This document shows positions 1 through 7,875 of a stretch of DNA of 64,000 bases, piece by piece. The stretch is taken from contig JAPYOP010000003.1 of assembly GCA_029938115.1 (NCBI GenBank), positions 61,506 to 125,505 on the forward strand, written 5' to 3'. The DNA is from Colwellia sp. (GTDB taxonomy: Bacteria > Pseudomonadota > Gammaproteobacteria > Enterobacterales > Alteromonadaceae). How positions within the stretch are numbered: position 1 is the stretch's first letter; every line of letters starts with the position of its first letter. The notes beneath the pieces are model-generated. The model was not told the DNA's origin, did not search any database, and saw only the letters and a program-made list of their open reading frames with translations. Made by a program: the position numbers and the translations under genes.

Positions 1-845
1 TTGATTCAGGTTTATATAAATCAATTAAGAAGAACACATTCAAATTCCACTTCATGTTTCCAATGTATACAGGGCTGTTTTTATCTGTGCTTGCATTAGT
101 CTATTGGCAATATGTAAAATACCAAGAAAATCTTCTTACACAAGCGCATATTCAGTCACCACGGAAACATGATTTTTACTTTATTAATTATCATAAAATC
201 AATAAAAATACTCGACCGAATCAGCACTATCGTTTAGGCAAGGTTGTCAGTGTAAATAATGGATTAGTATCTTTAATTTATGGTGGCTTTACTTATACAA
301 AATCATCTTCATTGATCAGAGATGTTCAAGGCGGAATGACATATGATTCAAGGTACTTTAATGCCGATGAACATAGCTTCACTATTGAGCAATTGCAAAA
401 CCTTTATAATGATGATGCTATTTTAGCGGTTAGGCGTCCTATAAATAACAGGCTATATGGCAATGTTGTCATTGATAGCATTTCAATTAATAAAAGCTAC
501 AGAACACTAGCTGAAATGTACAATGATAAAGGTCTTGCTTTTATGACCTACTCACATATTGAATCAAATTTAGATAATGCCTACAAATACTTTATAAAAT
601 CATCTGAAAATGGCTTTTCAAAAGGGCAAGTTAATTTATCAAAGCTATACTTAGGCGCTGGAGAAATAAATAAAGCACTGTACTGGTTAGATAAAGCATC
701 TATACAAGGAAACGCGGTAGCTATAAAGCTCTACATTGAAAACTGCAAAACAGTTAATGGCTGTGAAAAATCTATATTTATAAATAAGTTAACAGAAATT
801 GGTTATGACGTTTCTTCTAATGAGGTTAATTTTAATAAAAAGTAA
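1..845 (+). CDS. Sel1/TPR-like repeat membrane protein, probably 5'-truncated by the window edge
   Basis: Function is unknown. An ATG lies at 54, but the frame stays open to the left edge and no Shine-Dalgarno sequence lies at a useful distance from that ATG, so the true start is probably outside the window. Counting from the ATG, residues 4-20 form one hydrophobic membrane segment, followed by a mostly polar domain. Residues 150-235 carry two Sel1-like helical repeats (pattern A-Y-K-Y-F-I-K-S-S-E-N-G, then A-L-Y-W-L-D-K-A-S-I-Q-G-N-A). Such repeats usually bind other proteins. The layout suggests an inner-membrane-anchored protein with a soluble repeat domain. It is followed 20 bp later by another small unknown gene on the same strand. 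Family assignment rests only on the repeat pattern. Confidence 0.6.
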   Translation, partial: DSGLYKSIKKNTFKFHFMFPMYTGLFLSVLALVYWQYVKYQENLLTQAHIQSPRKHDFYFINYHKINKNTRPNQHYRLGKVVSVNNGLVSLIYGGFTYTKSSSLIRDVQGGMTYDSRYFNADEHSFTIEQLQNLYNDDAILAVRRPINNRLYGNVVIDSISINKSYRTLAEMYNDKGLAFMTYSHIESNLDNAYKYFIKSSENGFSKGQVNLSKLYLGAGEINKALYWLDKASIQGNAVAIKLYIENCKTVNGCEKSIFINKLTEIGYDVSSNEVNFNKK

Positions 846-865
846 AATTTACATGGGATATTAAA

Positions 866-1036
866 ATGAGATATGCAGAAAAATGGACTAAGGTAAGCCT
901 TGTAAACTTAGATTTTGAAAAAGTACTAATCTGGTGCAGTGTGAACCTCAAAGGAAATCAATTCATCGATGGTGATAGTATTAAATTTGAGAACAAAGAT
1001 GAAGCGATTAAGTTTAAATTAGAATATCAAGAATGA
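866..1036 (+). CDS. small hypothetical protein (56 aa)
   Basis: This short ORF starts with MRYAEKWTKVSL and ends in KFKLEYQE before TGA. It begins 20 bp after the preceding gene and could be co-transcribed with it. Composition is charged and soluble, with no membrane segment or signal peptide. It alternates hydrophobic and charged residues, as a small beta-rich protein would. I recognise no family. It is supported only by its position, ordinary codon use and the tight spacing to its neighbour, so it could be a chance ORF. The ATG is preceded by an AT-rich stretch without a clear Shine-Dalgarno sequence. Confidence 0.4.
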   Translation: MRYAEKWTKVSLVNLDFEKVLIWCSVNLKGNQFIDGDSIKFENKDEAIKFKLEYQE

Positions 1037-1202
1037 TGTTTAAGTCACTAACGGGTAACAAAAAACTATAGTTAACTGTCACAGCTTAAAATGAGGAGGG
1101 GTCTCGTTTTGAGTGAGATTTCGCCATAGGGTATCAATTCTAAATAAACTTTCATCTCATAAGTTTCTAGCACGCTTTAGGACATAAATTGAGATAGTGA
1201 TT

Positions 1203-1421
1203 ATGCAACATTACTTTCAATACACCTGCCAAAATGGATTAAGCGGCGAGTGGCTCAAAGAAAGCACTTTTACAAAAGTTTTACATGGGCATACTTTAAC
1301 AACAGCTATCATATCGCCTCATTGTTCTTCTACTGAAAGAGGCGTACACCATGCGATCGATTTATTTAATCAAAGTGAAAAAGGGAGTGTGGAATGGCGC
1401 TCTTGGCAAGTTAAGAAATAA
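1203..1421 (+). CDS. small hypothetical protein (72 aa)
   Basis: An unknown soluble protein starting MQHYFQYTCQNGL. An in-frame GTG lies two codons upstream at 1197, but the ATG at 1203 has GAG about nine bases before it and is preferred. The middle has a short hydrophobic beta-like stretch (TLTTAIISPHC) and the C-terminus is basic and tryptophan-containing. There is no signal peptide. The next small gene begins 16 bp downstream on the same strand, so the two may form a transcription unit. No family was recognised. The short length and lack of motifs keep confidence moderate. Confidence 0.45.
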   Translation: MQHYFQYTCQNGLSGEWLKESTFTKVLHGHTLTTAIISPHCSSTERGVHHAIDLFNQSEKGSVEWRSWQVKK

Positions 1422-1437
1422 AGGTGTGAAGGGGGAA

Positions 1438-1599
1438 ATGAAAGTGAGTATCAAAGCACACCATCATGGTTCAAAAATCAACTTGGAATATACCGTAAAC
1501 AGTGATTCACTCATTGAGCATAAAACTTGGTCAAGTTATATCGATGGTATGTTAGCTGCTCAAATGAGCAGCCTTAAAAACTCGTTGAATGAAAGGTAA
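1438..1599 (+). CDS. small hypothetical protein (53 aa)
   Basis: The frame is open from 1351, but the ATG at 1438 is preferred because it follows a purine-rich GGGGGAA stretch and avoids overlap with the preceding small gene. The product begins MKVSIKAHHHGSKINLEY, is polar, and ends in an amphipathic helix (AAQMSSLKNSLNER). It has no membrane segment, cysteine motif or recognisable domain. Together with the gene before it, it forms a small unknown pair in an accessory-looking stretch. A longer product from the upstream start would overlap its neighbour by about 70 bp. Confidence 0.4.
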   Translation: MKVSIKAHHHGSKINLEYTVNSDSLIEHKTWSSYIDGMLAAQMSSLKNSLNER

Positions 1600-1661
1600 A
1601 ACCTACGTCGGATTATCCATCAAACGTAGCATTAATAAACTTTAATAACTTAGGTATTAAT

Positions 1662-2450
1662 ATGAATACACTCAATCAATTATTAAAATACTGCAGCTTC
1701 TGTATTTGTGCTTTGGTATTTAATCAGGCAAATTCCGCTGCCTTTGTAAACCAGAAAGGGACCCTATCGGATAACATTATAATAAAAAGTGAGGTCTTTA
1801 ATTACTCACTTCAATACCGCGTCTATACGCCAGCCAAGATGAAAGCAGATGCTAAGCTTCCAACAATTTATTTAGCTGATGGTCAGTGGTATATTGGCTC
1901 AGGTAATATGGTTGATGTTTTAGACTGGGAAATTTCAGAAGGCAATATTGAGCCAGTAATTGCTGTTTTTGTTGATAACAGAGACCCAGAAAACTTGGAT
2001 AATAACCGCCGTAATTCACAGTTTTTCTGCAATCAAAATTATGTCGATTTTTATAAGACAGAGTTACTCCCAACAATTGAAGCAAATTATCCTGCCAGTA
2101 ATAAGCGAGAAAACCGGGTCATTCAAGGGCTTTCCTTTGGTGGTTATAACGCAGCATGTTTTGGTTTAATGGCACACCAAGAGTTTGGTGGGATTTCAAT
2201 GCAATCACCAGCGAACAGCAAGATGCTTAAACAAATTTCTGCCCGTTATAAAGCAGCAGAAAAATTACCTGTTAAGATATTTTTAAGTTTTGGTAAGAAA
2301 AATGATAATCAAATTGAAGGTAGAAAGTTTAAAAATATATTATTAGAAAAGGGATATGAGCTTGAATATAAAGAAGTAAATTTTGGTCACGAATGGCGAA
2401 ACTGGGGCCCATTACTTGATGATAGTTTAAGGCACTTTTTTGCTAATTAA
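1662..2450 (+). CDS. secreted alpha/beta-hydrolase of the esterase D / enterochelin-esterase-like family
   Basis: A 262-residue serine hydrolase probably exported to the periplasm. Residues 1-26 look like a Sec signal peptide (hydrophobic CSFCICALVF core, cleavage after ANSA). The nucleophile elbow is GLSFGG at 156-161 with Ser158, the motif of PF00756-type esterases. The catalytic His is probably His243 in FGHEW near the C-terminus. An N-terminal strand/loop block (LPTIYLADGQWY) fits the first part of the fold, and NRRNSQFF resembles the substrate-loop region of the family. The substrate cannot be told from sequence: carboxyl esters, thioesters and siderophore esters are all handled by relatives. 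It stands alone, convergent with the PhyH gene downstream. Confidence 0.75.
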   Translation: MNTLNQLLKYCSFCICALVFNQANSAAFVNQKGTLSDNIIIKSEVFNYSLQYRVYTPAKMKADAKLPTIYLADGQWYIGSGNMVDVLDWEISEGNIEPVIAVFVDNRDPENLDNNRRNSQFFCNQNYVDFYKTELLPTIEANYPASNKRENRVIQGLSFGGYNAACFGLMAHQEFGGISMQSPANSKMLKQISARYKAAEKLPVKIFLSFGKKNDNQIEGRKFKNILLEKGYELEYKEVNFGHEWRNWGPLLDDSLRHFFAN

Positions 2451-2507
2451 CCGTTTACAAATGTTTGACAGTGCTATCCATTAAACTCGTTATATTCCTC
2501 TTCATAT

Positions 2508-2541
2508 CATCCATTGCGCATTAATTACTGAGCAATGGATG
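2508..2541. terminator. 10-bp-stem hairpin between convergent genes
   Basis: The arms CATCCATTGC (2508-2517) and GCAATGGATG (2532-2541) are perfect inverted complements around a 14-nt loop. It lies in the gap between the convergent esterase and PhyH genes, where a two-way terminator would be expected. Neither side has a proper T-run, so intrinsic termination is only a possibility. Confidence 0.4.
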
Positions 2542-2563
2542 CTCAATAATTACAAACGAGGAA

Positions 2564-3346
2564 TCAACTATTCGACTTTAAATGAAGTGTATTAACAAAT
2601 AACCTTGGATCTTCAATTTTATCTAACATTGAAACATCGGGTAAACAATCGTCATCGACATAATCAATAAAATTAGCGGCCGAGTCAAACACTAAAATAT
2701 CAAACGCTAATCGATCCAATCCGTATAGGCCTCGGTGGATCATGTCTGCCGAAAAAACCAACAGGTCGCCAGCGGCTAATTTAATTTGTTTACCGGAAGA
2801 TAGGTTTTCATTACTCACTCGGCCCCTTTCTTCTTGTCGTACATCAAACTCTTCATCATTATCCCACCGCTTATGTGAACCTGGCACTAGTTCAATACCA
2901 AGTTCATCAAACAAAGGAACTCGAAGGTGCACTACTTGAGTCTCATGAATGACTTGCTTTTGTATTTCAATGTCATGGTCGTATTGACAGTCTCGATGCC
3001 AAAAGTCTTTTAATTGAGGATTAACAGGGTTGAAAAATAATTGGGTATTCATAAAAGCTGGATTAACAGGTATAACCGATTCGACCACATCCATCATCTT
3101 TTTTGAACTGATAAAGTTAAAAACCTTCACTCTATCATCAAATTCTAAGTACTCACTTCCGGTAATTAAAGAAGAATTGAAAGCGTCATCTTGGTAGAAT
3201 TTCAAGTTGTCTTTTTTCCACAATTGATGGAATTTTAATATGACTTCTCTAAGGGATGAAATTTCAGATGCGCTAAAATAATTTCTAATAACAAAGTAAC
3301 CTACATCGTCATAGCTGCTATTCAAGTGACTTTGATTGTCTATCAT
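2564..3346 (-). CDS. phytanoyl-CoA dioxygenase (PhyH) family protein
   Basis: A 260-residue member of the Fe(II)/2-oxoglutarate-dependent PhyH family. The metal triad is visible: HRD at 117-119 (His117, Asp119) and the distal His204 in MIHRG. Arg212 is a good candidate for binding the 2-oxoglutarate carboxylate. VPGSHKR at 154-160 is the usual P-G-S-H signature of the family. The N-terminus (DVGYFVIRNYFSASEI) matches the family's typical opening. Bacterial PhyH proteins hydroxylate varied small molecules, and the substrate here is unknown. The start codon lies 9 bp after the stop of the diguanylate cyclase gene upstream on the same strand, so the two are almost certainly co-transcribed. Confidence 0.8.
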   Translation of the reverse strand: MIDNQSHLNSSYDDVGYFVIRNYFSASEISSLREVILKFHQLWKKDNLKFYQDDAFNSSLITGSEYLEFDDRVKVFNFISSKKMMDVVESVIPVNPAFMNTQLFFNPVNPQLKDFWHRDCQYDHDIEIQKQVIHETQVVHLRVPLFDELGIELVPGSHKRWDNDEEFDVRQEERGRVSNENLSSGKQIKLAAGDLLVFSADMIHRGLYGLDRLAFDILVFDSAANFIDYVDDDCLPDVSMLDKIEDPRLFVNTLHLKSNS

Positions 3347-3355
3347 TTATTGCTC

Positions 3356-4498
3356 TTACCTCTTCTTGAAAGTAACTTTATTTCTGCCTGTTTCTTTTGC
3401 GGTGTAGAGTGCAATATCGGCATTTTTCAGCAAAGCATTCAAATCCTCTCCTACGTTCCATTGACATATACCTATGGATATTGTCACTGATATGATTTTT
3501 TCTCCTTGCATGAGTTGTGTTTGTTCAACGTTTATTCGAAGGCGCTCGGCTGCTTCTAAAGCGTCTTTTTTATTATCACACTCTAATAATACTGCAAACT
3601 CTTCACCACCAAGTCTAGCAATGGTTTCGAAGTTACGAGTTGTATTTTTTAAAGATTTTGCAACCTCAATTAACACTAAGTCTCCTGTAGAATGACCATA
3701 GCTATCATTTACATTTTTGAAAAAATCAATATCGATCATTAACATGTATAATTTTCGAGTTGAGTGGTAAGCTTTGTTTCCCTGATTACGTACCCATTTC
3801 TCAATTGTTTTATCGCCATTTTCTATAAATGCTCTGTGGTTACAAAGCTTAGTAAGGGAGTCTATTCTTGCTTCTTGTACTGCTGCTTCTTTGGCTGTTT
3901 TTAGTGCATTTCGAACACTGTTTATTTCTGATTTTGCATGCAATCCGCCAAAAATAGTTATGCTTAGCGCGCCAAGAATTGACATAGCTTGCTCTAAAGA
4001 AGTAAAAGGTACCCCTTGTTCAGTCAGAGGTATTCCAGTGTATTGAAAAATAAACACGGTCAAAAAACTGAATGCAATGGTGGCGTAGAGTGTTTTAGCT
4101 ACAATGGCTTCACCAAAAGTAATGCTGACAATTGGCAAGGTCATAATCATAAAAACAAACGGTGAAGAAATGCCACCTGTCATTAACATGCCGTAGAGCA
4201 TAAAACCAACGGATCCTAATAACGCAATTAGCAACGGAATGATGAATGTTTGAAAGTAATACATTGTCATTAACCCCAGTGAAACACTGGCAATGATTGC
4301 TAAAATAATAAAAGGTAAGGGACGGCCGGGTTCACCATAAAGCAGCAGAGGAATATTAAAAATGATCATATTCGAAACTATAATCAACTGCATTCGAGAT
4401 ACCGCTTGATATCGTCTTGCGAGTCTCTGAAGTTTAGGGTTTTTTGCAACACTTTGAGGAATGAAAAAATCTGCAATTCCGATGATCTTGTGTAGCAT
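3356..4498 (-). CDS. membrane diguanylate cyclase (GGDEF domain)
   Basis: A 380-residue enzyme that should make cyclic di-GMP from two GTP. Residues about 38-186 contain five or six hydrophobic segments forming an N-terminal membrane sensor. A short linker helix leads to a GGDEF domain at about 208-378 with the active-site motif GGEEF at 297-301 and the DIDFFKNVND metal/nucleotide region near 256. The inhibitory I-site normally reads RxxD five residues before the motif. Here it is RNFE (288-291), so product inhibition may be weak or lost. The gene heads a two-gene unit with the PhyH gene. The membrane domain was not matched to a named MASE class. Confidence 0.85.
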   Translation of the reverse strand: MLHKIIGIADFFIPQSVAKNPKLQRLARRYQAVSRMQLIIVSNMIIFNIPLLLYGEPGRPLPFIILAIIASVSLGLMTMYYFQTFIIPLLIALLGSVGFMLYGMLMTGGISSPFVFMIMTLPIVSITFGEAIVAKTLYATIAFSFLTVFIFQYTGIPLTEQGVPFTSLEQAMSILGALSITIFGGLHAKSEINSVRNALKTAKEAAVQEARIDSLTKLCNHRAFIENGDKTIEKWVRNQGNKAYHSTRKLYMLMIDIDFFKNVNDSYGHSTGDLVLIEVAKSLKNTTRNFETIARLGGEEFAVLLECDNKKDALEAAERLRINVEQTQLMQGEKIISVTISIGICQWNVGEDLNALLKNADIALYTAKETGRNKVTFKKR

Positions 4499-4867
4499 AA
4501 AAACTCTGCATTAATATTGTAAAAGTAAATTATAGTGAATTATTGCCATTGCGGCTATCGATGTTTTAATTCTGGTTATTAACCGCTTTAGTGAAATTCT
4601 TTTTACATTAAATTTATCTATAAATTTTCATTTTTATATCACCTTATTCTATAAAAAAATGATTGCATTCCTCTAAAGGCATGTTTTATTTGAGAGAAGT
4701 TTATAGAACAATAAATAGACAACGGTTATTAACCTTTGTGTTACTTTCTTGAGTTCTTCTACTGTATTTTGTCGCTTGCAACACTTGTTGAAATCCTTTT
4801 AAATGAATCGTCGATTTGTTGTTTTTTTGATATTAATGAATAACAGAACTGGCCACAACGTAGTTTC
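4499..4867. other. gene-free, AT-rich divergent region between the GGDEF gene and rmf
   Basis: No convincing ORF or RNA gene was seen in either strand. It must carry the promoters of the diguanylate cyclase gene (minus) and of rmf (plus). The near-palindrome GGTTATTAACC occurs twice exactly, at 4574-4584 and 4724-4734, and may be a paired protein-binding site. No sigma-70 promoter stands out clearly. Confidence 0.5.
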
Positions 4868-4900
4868 ATCATCACGAATTTATTTTATTATCGTGATGAT
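4868..4900 (+). promoter_or_regulatory. hairpin in the rmf leader
   Basis: A perfect 10-bp inverted repeat, ATCATCACGA (4868-4877) and TCGTGATGAT (4891-4900), encloses a 13-nt AT-only loop and is followed by TTTC. It ends about 24 bp before the rmf Shine-Dalgarno sequence. It could stabilise the rmf messenger, act as an attenuator, or be a leftover terminator. The sequence does not decide between these. Confidence 0.5.
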
Positions 4901-4936
4901 TTTCAAGGTGTTTTATATAGTTACGAGGTGTTAAAA

Positions 4937-5110
4937 ATGAGAAGACAGAAAAGAGATAAATTGGGAAGAGCGCATTCAAACGGTTATCAAGCAGGCCTTA
5001 GTGGTAAATCAAAAGAAAATTGTCCATATGAAAATATTGATGCAAAATCACAATGGTTAGGGGGATGGCGTGAAGCGGTGACCGATAGAAATATGGGGTT
5101 GTTTAAATAA
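4937..5110 (+). CDS. rmf: ribosome modulation factor
   Basis: This 57-residue protein matches RMF along its whole length: MRRQKRDKLGRAHSNGYQAG followed by SKENCPYENIDAKSQWLGGWREA. RMF binds near the anti-Shine-Dalgarno region of 16S rRNA and, with HPF, dimerises 70S ribosomes into inactive 100S particles in slow growth. The start at 4937 is chosen because GAGG (4925-4928) sits eight bases before it. An in-frame GTG at 4928 overlaps that site and is unlikely. A long leader with a hairpin precedes the gene. It is monocistronic and convergent with moeB. Confidence 0.95.
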   Translation: MRRQKRDKLGRAHSNGYQAGLSGKSKENCPYENIDAKSQWLGGWREAVTDRNMGLFK

Positions 5111-5123
5111 ACTAATACAGCTT

Positions 5124-5226
5124 ATTGCCATTTCGCTCGATTTTGTTGTCAAAAGTACTCATTCATACTTATAAACTCCGTGCTTTCTCCTCAAACTCGA
5201 ACGAAATGGCTGCAATTTGAATAATT
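5124..5226. repeat. imperfect inverted-repeat element between rmf and moeB
   Basis: Arms GCCATTTCG (5127-5135) and CGAAATGGC (5212-5220) are exact complements. The interior holds AAAAGTACTCATT (5151-5163) and ACTCCGTGCTTT (5175-5186). The same two blocks with the same 11-nt spacing recur at 53734-53769 after mreB, so this is a dispersed element. In both places it follows the stop codon of a gene and may also serve as a terminator. Confidence 0.6.
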
Positions 5227-5252
5227 ATAGTTTTGAAGTTAATACAGATATT

Positions 5253-6005
5253 CTAAGCTTTTCCACCACAGACAGTGCAACTTTCTTGTTTTTTCATCTT
5301 AAACTGTTGCCACTGATTTGATAAACCATCAAACAAATTCAATTGATTAATTTGAGCCTTATTATTGGTAAGTAGCTTTATTGCTTGCAAAGATTGCATA
5401 CCCGCAATAATGGCAAGTACTGGACCTAAAATACCGAGTGTTTGACAATTGTTTGCCGGCGCTTTTTCACTTGCAGGGAACAAACAATGATAACAGGCGC
5501 TGTTATCATCTCTTGGGTCAACTATTAGTTGCTGGCCATCAAAACCTGTGGCCGCGCCTATTACTAAAGGCACCTTATATGAGACACAGGCTTGATTGAT
5601 TAAATAGCGCGTTTTTATATTGTCTGAGCAATCTAGCACTAAGTCTACTTGTGGTAAGTAATAATCACATAGTTCTTGATCTAGCATGTCATCAATGGCT
5701 TCTATGTTACTGTCTGGAAACTGTTGACTAAGCTTGTCGACGGCAGTATCTGCTTTATTTTGGTTAATATTTTGTTCATTGAACTGGATCTGCCTAGGCA
5801 AATTGCTGAGCTCAATAGTATCGCCGTCAGCTAAATATAAAGTACCAACACCGGCTGCGGCTAAATATAAGCTAACGGGATTACCCAAACCGCCAACACC
5901 AACAATTAGTACTTTGGCATTACGTAGGGCTATTTGACCTTGCTCGCCAATCTTGTCCATCATGATTTGCCGTGAATATTTTAGCTGTTCTTGCGTTGTT
6001 AACAC
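5253..6005 (-). CDS. moeB: molybdopterin-synthase adenylyltransferase
   Basis: A 250-residue E1-like enzyme that adenylates the C-terminal glycine of MoaD so that it can be sulfurated. Visible hallmarks are the ATP loop GVGGLG at 36-41, SNLPRQ at 67-72, the zinc cysteine pairs CYHC (171-174) and CTVC (243-246), and the Cys187 segment of the ThiF/MoeB family. The related ThiF acts on ThiS, but position at the end of a molybdenum cofactor operon favours MoeB. The start is a GTG with the Shine-Dalgarno sequence AGAGGAA about eight bases upstream. There is a 57-bp gap from modC, and it is the last gene of the operon. Confidence 0.88.
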   Translation of the reverse strand: MLTTQEQLKYSRQIMMDKIGEQGQIALRNAKVLIVGVGGLGNPVSLYLAAAGVGTLYLADGDTIELSNLPRQIQFNEQNINQNKADTAVDKLSQQFPDSNIEAIDDMLDQELCDYYLPQVDLVLDCSDNIKTRYLINQACVSYKVPLVIGAATGFDGQQLIVDPRDDNSACYHCLFPASEKAPANNCQTLGILGPVLAIIAGMQSLQAIKLLTNNKAQINQLNLFDGLSNQWQQFKMKKQESCTVCGGKA

Positions 6006-6062
6006 CTTGTTTCCTCTTATCTAAATCTTTTTTGAACCCATACAGCGAACTTGTCTTGGAAC

Positions 6063-7190
6063 TTAATAAAGGTAAGTGCGAACTGCACCCGCTTTAAATT
6101 GCAAATAGACACTTTGCCCAACTCTTAGTGCTAATTTTTGTTGTGAAAATATGCTGATATTGACAAAAAATTCTTGCTCGTTGCACTTTGCCGTAATCAA
6201 TACGTTATTGCCCTTGATATTAACCGAGCTTATTTCAGCCGATAGGTGGTTAACAATAGAAGAGTTTAATGGCTCGCTTAATGAAATACTAATATCACTG
6301 GCTAAGATGAAACAGCGCAGTGTTTGTTCATTTGTTTTTTCACTTATTTGAACTGATTTTTCACCAAGCGCAGGTAAATAAATATCGACACATTCGCTTA
6401 ATGAAGAGCTTAAAGAGAGTACCGCTAAACCATGCCCATTATTGAGTGTTTTAATTGGTAGAGACAAACTTGTTTGTTGATGGATAAAGTCATCTGCCGA
6501 TGTTTCATTTTGAGAATAATTTAGCTGGTGGATCATGTGATGAATCCCACCATAACCAATGACCTTGCCTTTGGATAATACCAATAGTTTGTCACATACT
6601 TGTTGTAGCTCATCCAAAGAGTGGCTGACATAAAGCATAGGCAGTTGCAGTTCGCGTTGTACTTTAAGCATTAACCTAAGTAAGTTAATTTTTGCTTGTC
6701 TATCAAGGGCACTCAATGGTTCATCTAGTAAGAGCAACTTTGGCTCGGTTAAAATGGCTCTTGCTAGTGATACTCGCTGTTTTTGTCCCCCAGATAGCTC
6801 GTCAACATGCTTGTGTAATAGTGAACCTAGTTCGGTTAAGTTAATTACCTCATTGAAATCTAAGCGGCGATTTTGACAGCGCTTAGCGGCAAACTTCAAA
6901 TTGTCTAAGACATTTAAATGAGGGAACAAACGAGTGTCTTGAAACACTAAACCAATGTGTCGCTGCTCTGCTTTAACAAAGGTGTTGTCGTTACTATCAA
7001 TTAAGAAAATATCATCCAATATAATCGAGCCATTGATGTTTCTTTCTAAGCCTGCAATAGCACGTAAAAGCGTGGATTTTCCTGAGCCAGAATGCCCGAA
7101 AATACCAGTAATGCCTTGTAAAGACAATTCATGTTTAATGCTTAGATTAAATGGATTTAAATTAATTTTAAAGTTGAGGTTAAGAGTCAT
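6063..7190 (-). CDS. modC: molybdate ABC transporter ATP-binding protein
   Basis: A 375-residue ATPase that powers molybdate import. Walker A is GHSGSGKST (32-40), the Q-loop is VFQD near 82-85, the ABC signature is LSGGQ (132-136) and Walker B is LLLLDEP (152-158). After about residue 285 there is a C-terminal Mop/TOBE-type domain (SSVNIKGNNVLITAKCNEQEFFVNI region) that binds oxyanion and is typical of ModC. The coding start overlaps the end of modB by 11 bp, showing tight coupling. No frameshift or missing motif was noticed. Confidence 0.93.
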   Translation of the reverse strand: MTLNLNFKINLNPFNLSIKHELSLQGITGIFGHSGSGKSTLLRAIAGLERNINGSIILDDIFLIDSNDNTFVKAEQRHIGLVFQDTRLFPHLNVLDNLKFAAKRCQNRRLDFNEVINLTELGSLLHKHVDELSGGQKQRVSLARAILTEPKLLLLDEPLSALDRQAKINLLRLMLKVQRELQLPMLYVSHSLDELQQVCDKLLVLSKGKVIGYGGIHHMIHQLNYSQNETSADDFIHQQTSLSLPIKTLNNGHGLAVLSLSSSLSECVDIYLPALGEKSVQISEKTNEQTLRCFILASDISISLSEPLNSSIVNHLSAEISSVNIKGNNVLITAKCNEQEFFVNISIFSQQKLALRVGQSVYLQFKAGAVRTYLY

Positions 7191-7875
7191 TTCGTCCCCT
7201 CTGAACTATTTTTTTGCTGGGTCTGTTGAGTAGATAAATGGCTGACAGAAGTACCATGGAGCCAGCTAATAAGCTGATTGCCAAAATATGTGCTTTAGCA
7301 TAATCAAACGATTCAACATGATCAAAGAGCGCAATAGAAAGTACCCTTGTTTCACCGGGAATATTACCGCCAATCATTAAAATAACACCAAATTCGCCAA
7401 CCGTATGGGCAAAGCCTAAACTAGCCGCAGTAATAAAACTGGCTTTAGTTATGGGTAAAACAATATTGAAAAATCTATCCATTGGGCCGGCACCTAGCAT
7501 AGCGCCAGCTTCAAGTAGAGGCTCTCCTAATTGTTCAAATGCTTTTTGCAGTGGCTGTACCACAAAAGGCATGGAATAAAGTACCGAGCCAATAACAATG
7601 GCTGAAAAGCTAAAAGCGAGCTGTTGGCCTGTTGCTTGTTGCCACAGTTCTCCTGGTAAATATTGCGGTGAAAAAGCGATCAGTAAATAAAAGCCTAAAA
7701 CAGTTGGAGGCAATACTAAGGGCAGGGCGACAATTGCTTCAATAATTACTTTAAAACGGCTTTGCATTTTAGCGAGAAACCAAGCGAGTGGCGTGCCAAT
7801 GAGTAATAAAATCACTGTGGTCAAAGCGGCCATTTTTAAGGTTGTATATAGGGCAAGTAAATCTGGATTGATCAT
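7180..7875 (-). CDS. modB: molybdate ABC transporter permease
   Basis: A 231-residue inner-membrane permease with about five hydrophobic segments. The EAA-type cytoplasmic loop that contacts ModC is visible as LLEAGAMLGAGPMDRFFNIVLP-like sequence around residues 120-140. The N-terminus opens with a membrane helix after a short polar stretch (INPDLLALYTTLKMAALT). Length matches the family, near 229 residues in Escherichia coli. It overlaps modA by 4 bp and modC by 11 bp, so modABC is translated as a coupled unit inside the Moco operon. Confidence 0.93.
   Translation of the reverse strand: MINPDLLALYTTLKMAALTTVILLLIGTPLAWFLAKMQSRFKVIIEAIVALPLVLPPTVLGFYLLIAFSPQYLPGELWQQATGQQLAFSFSAIVIGSVLYSMPFVVQPLQKAFEQLGEPLLEAGAMLGAGPMDRFFNIVLPITKASFITAASLGFAHTVGEFGVILMIGGNIPGETRVLSIALFDHVESFDYAKAHILAISLLAGSMVLLSAIYLLNRPSKKIVQRGRNDS

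Noticed and set aside
2508..2541. Mobile element end
   Set aside because: The hairpin is single copy in the window with no transposase; convergent-gene terminator is simpler.
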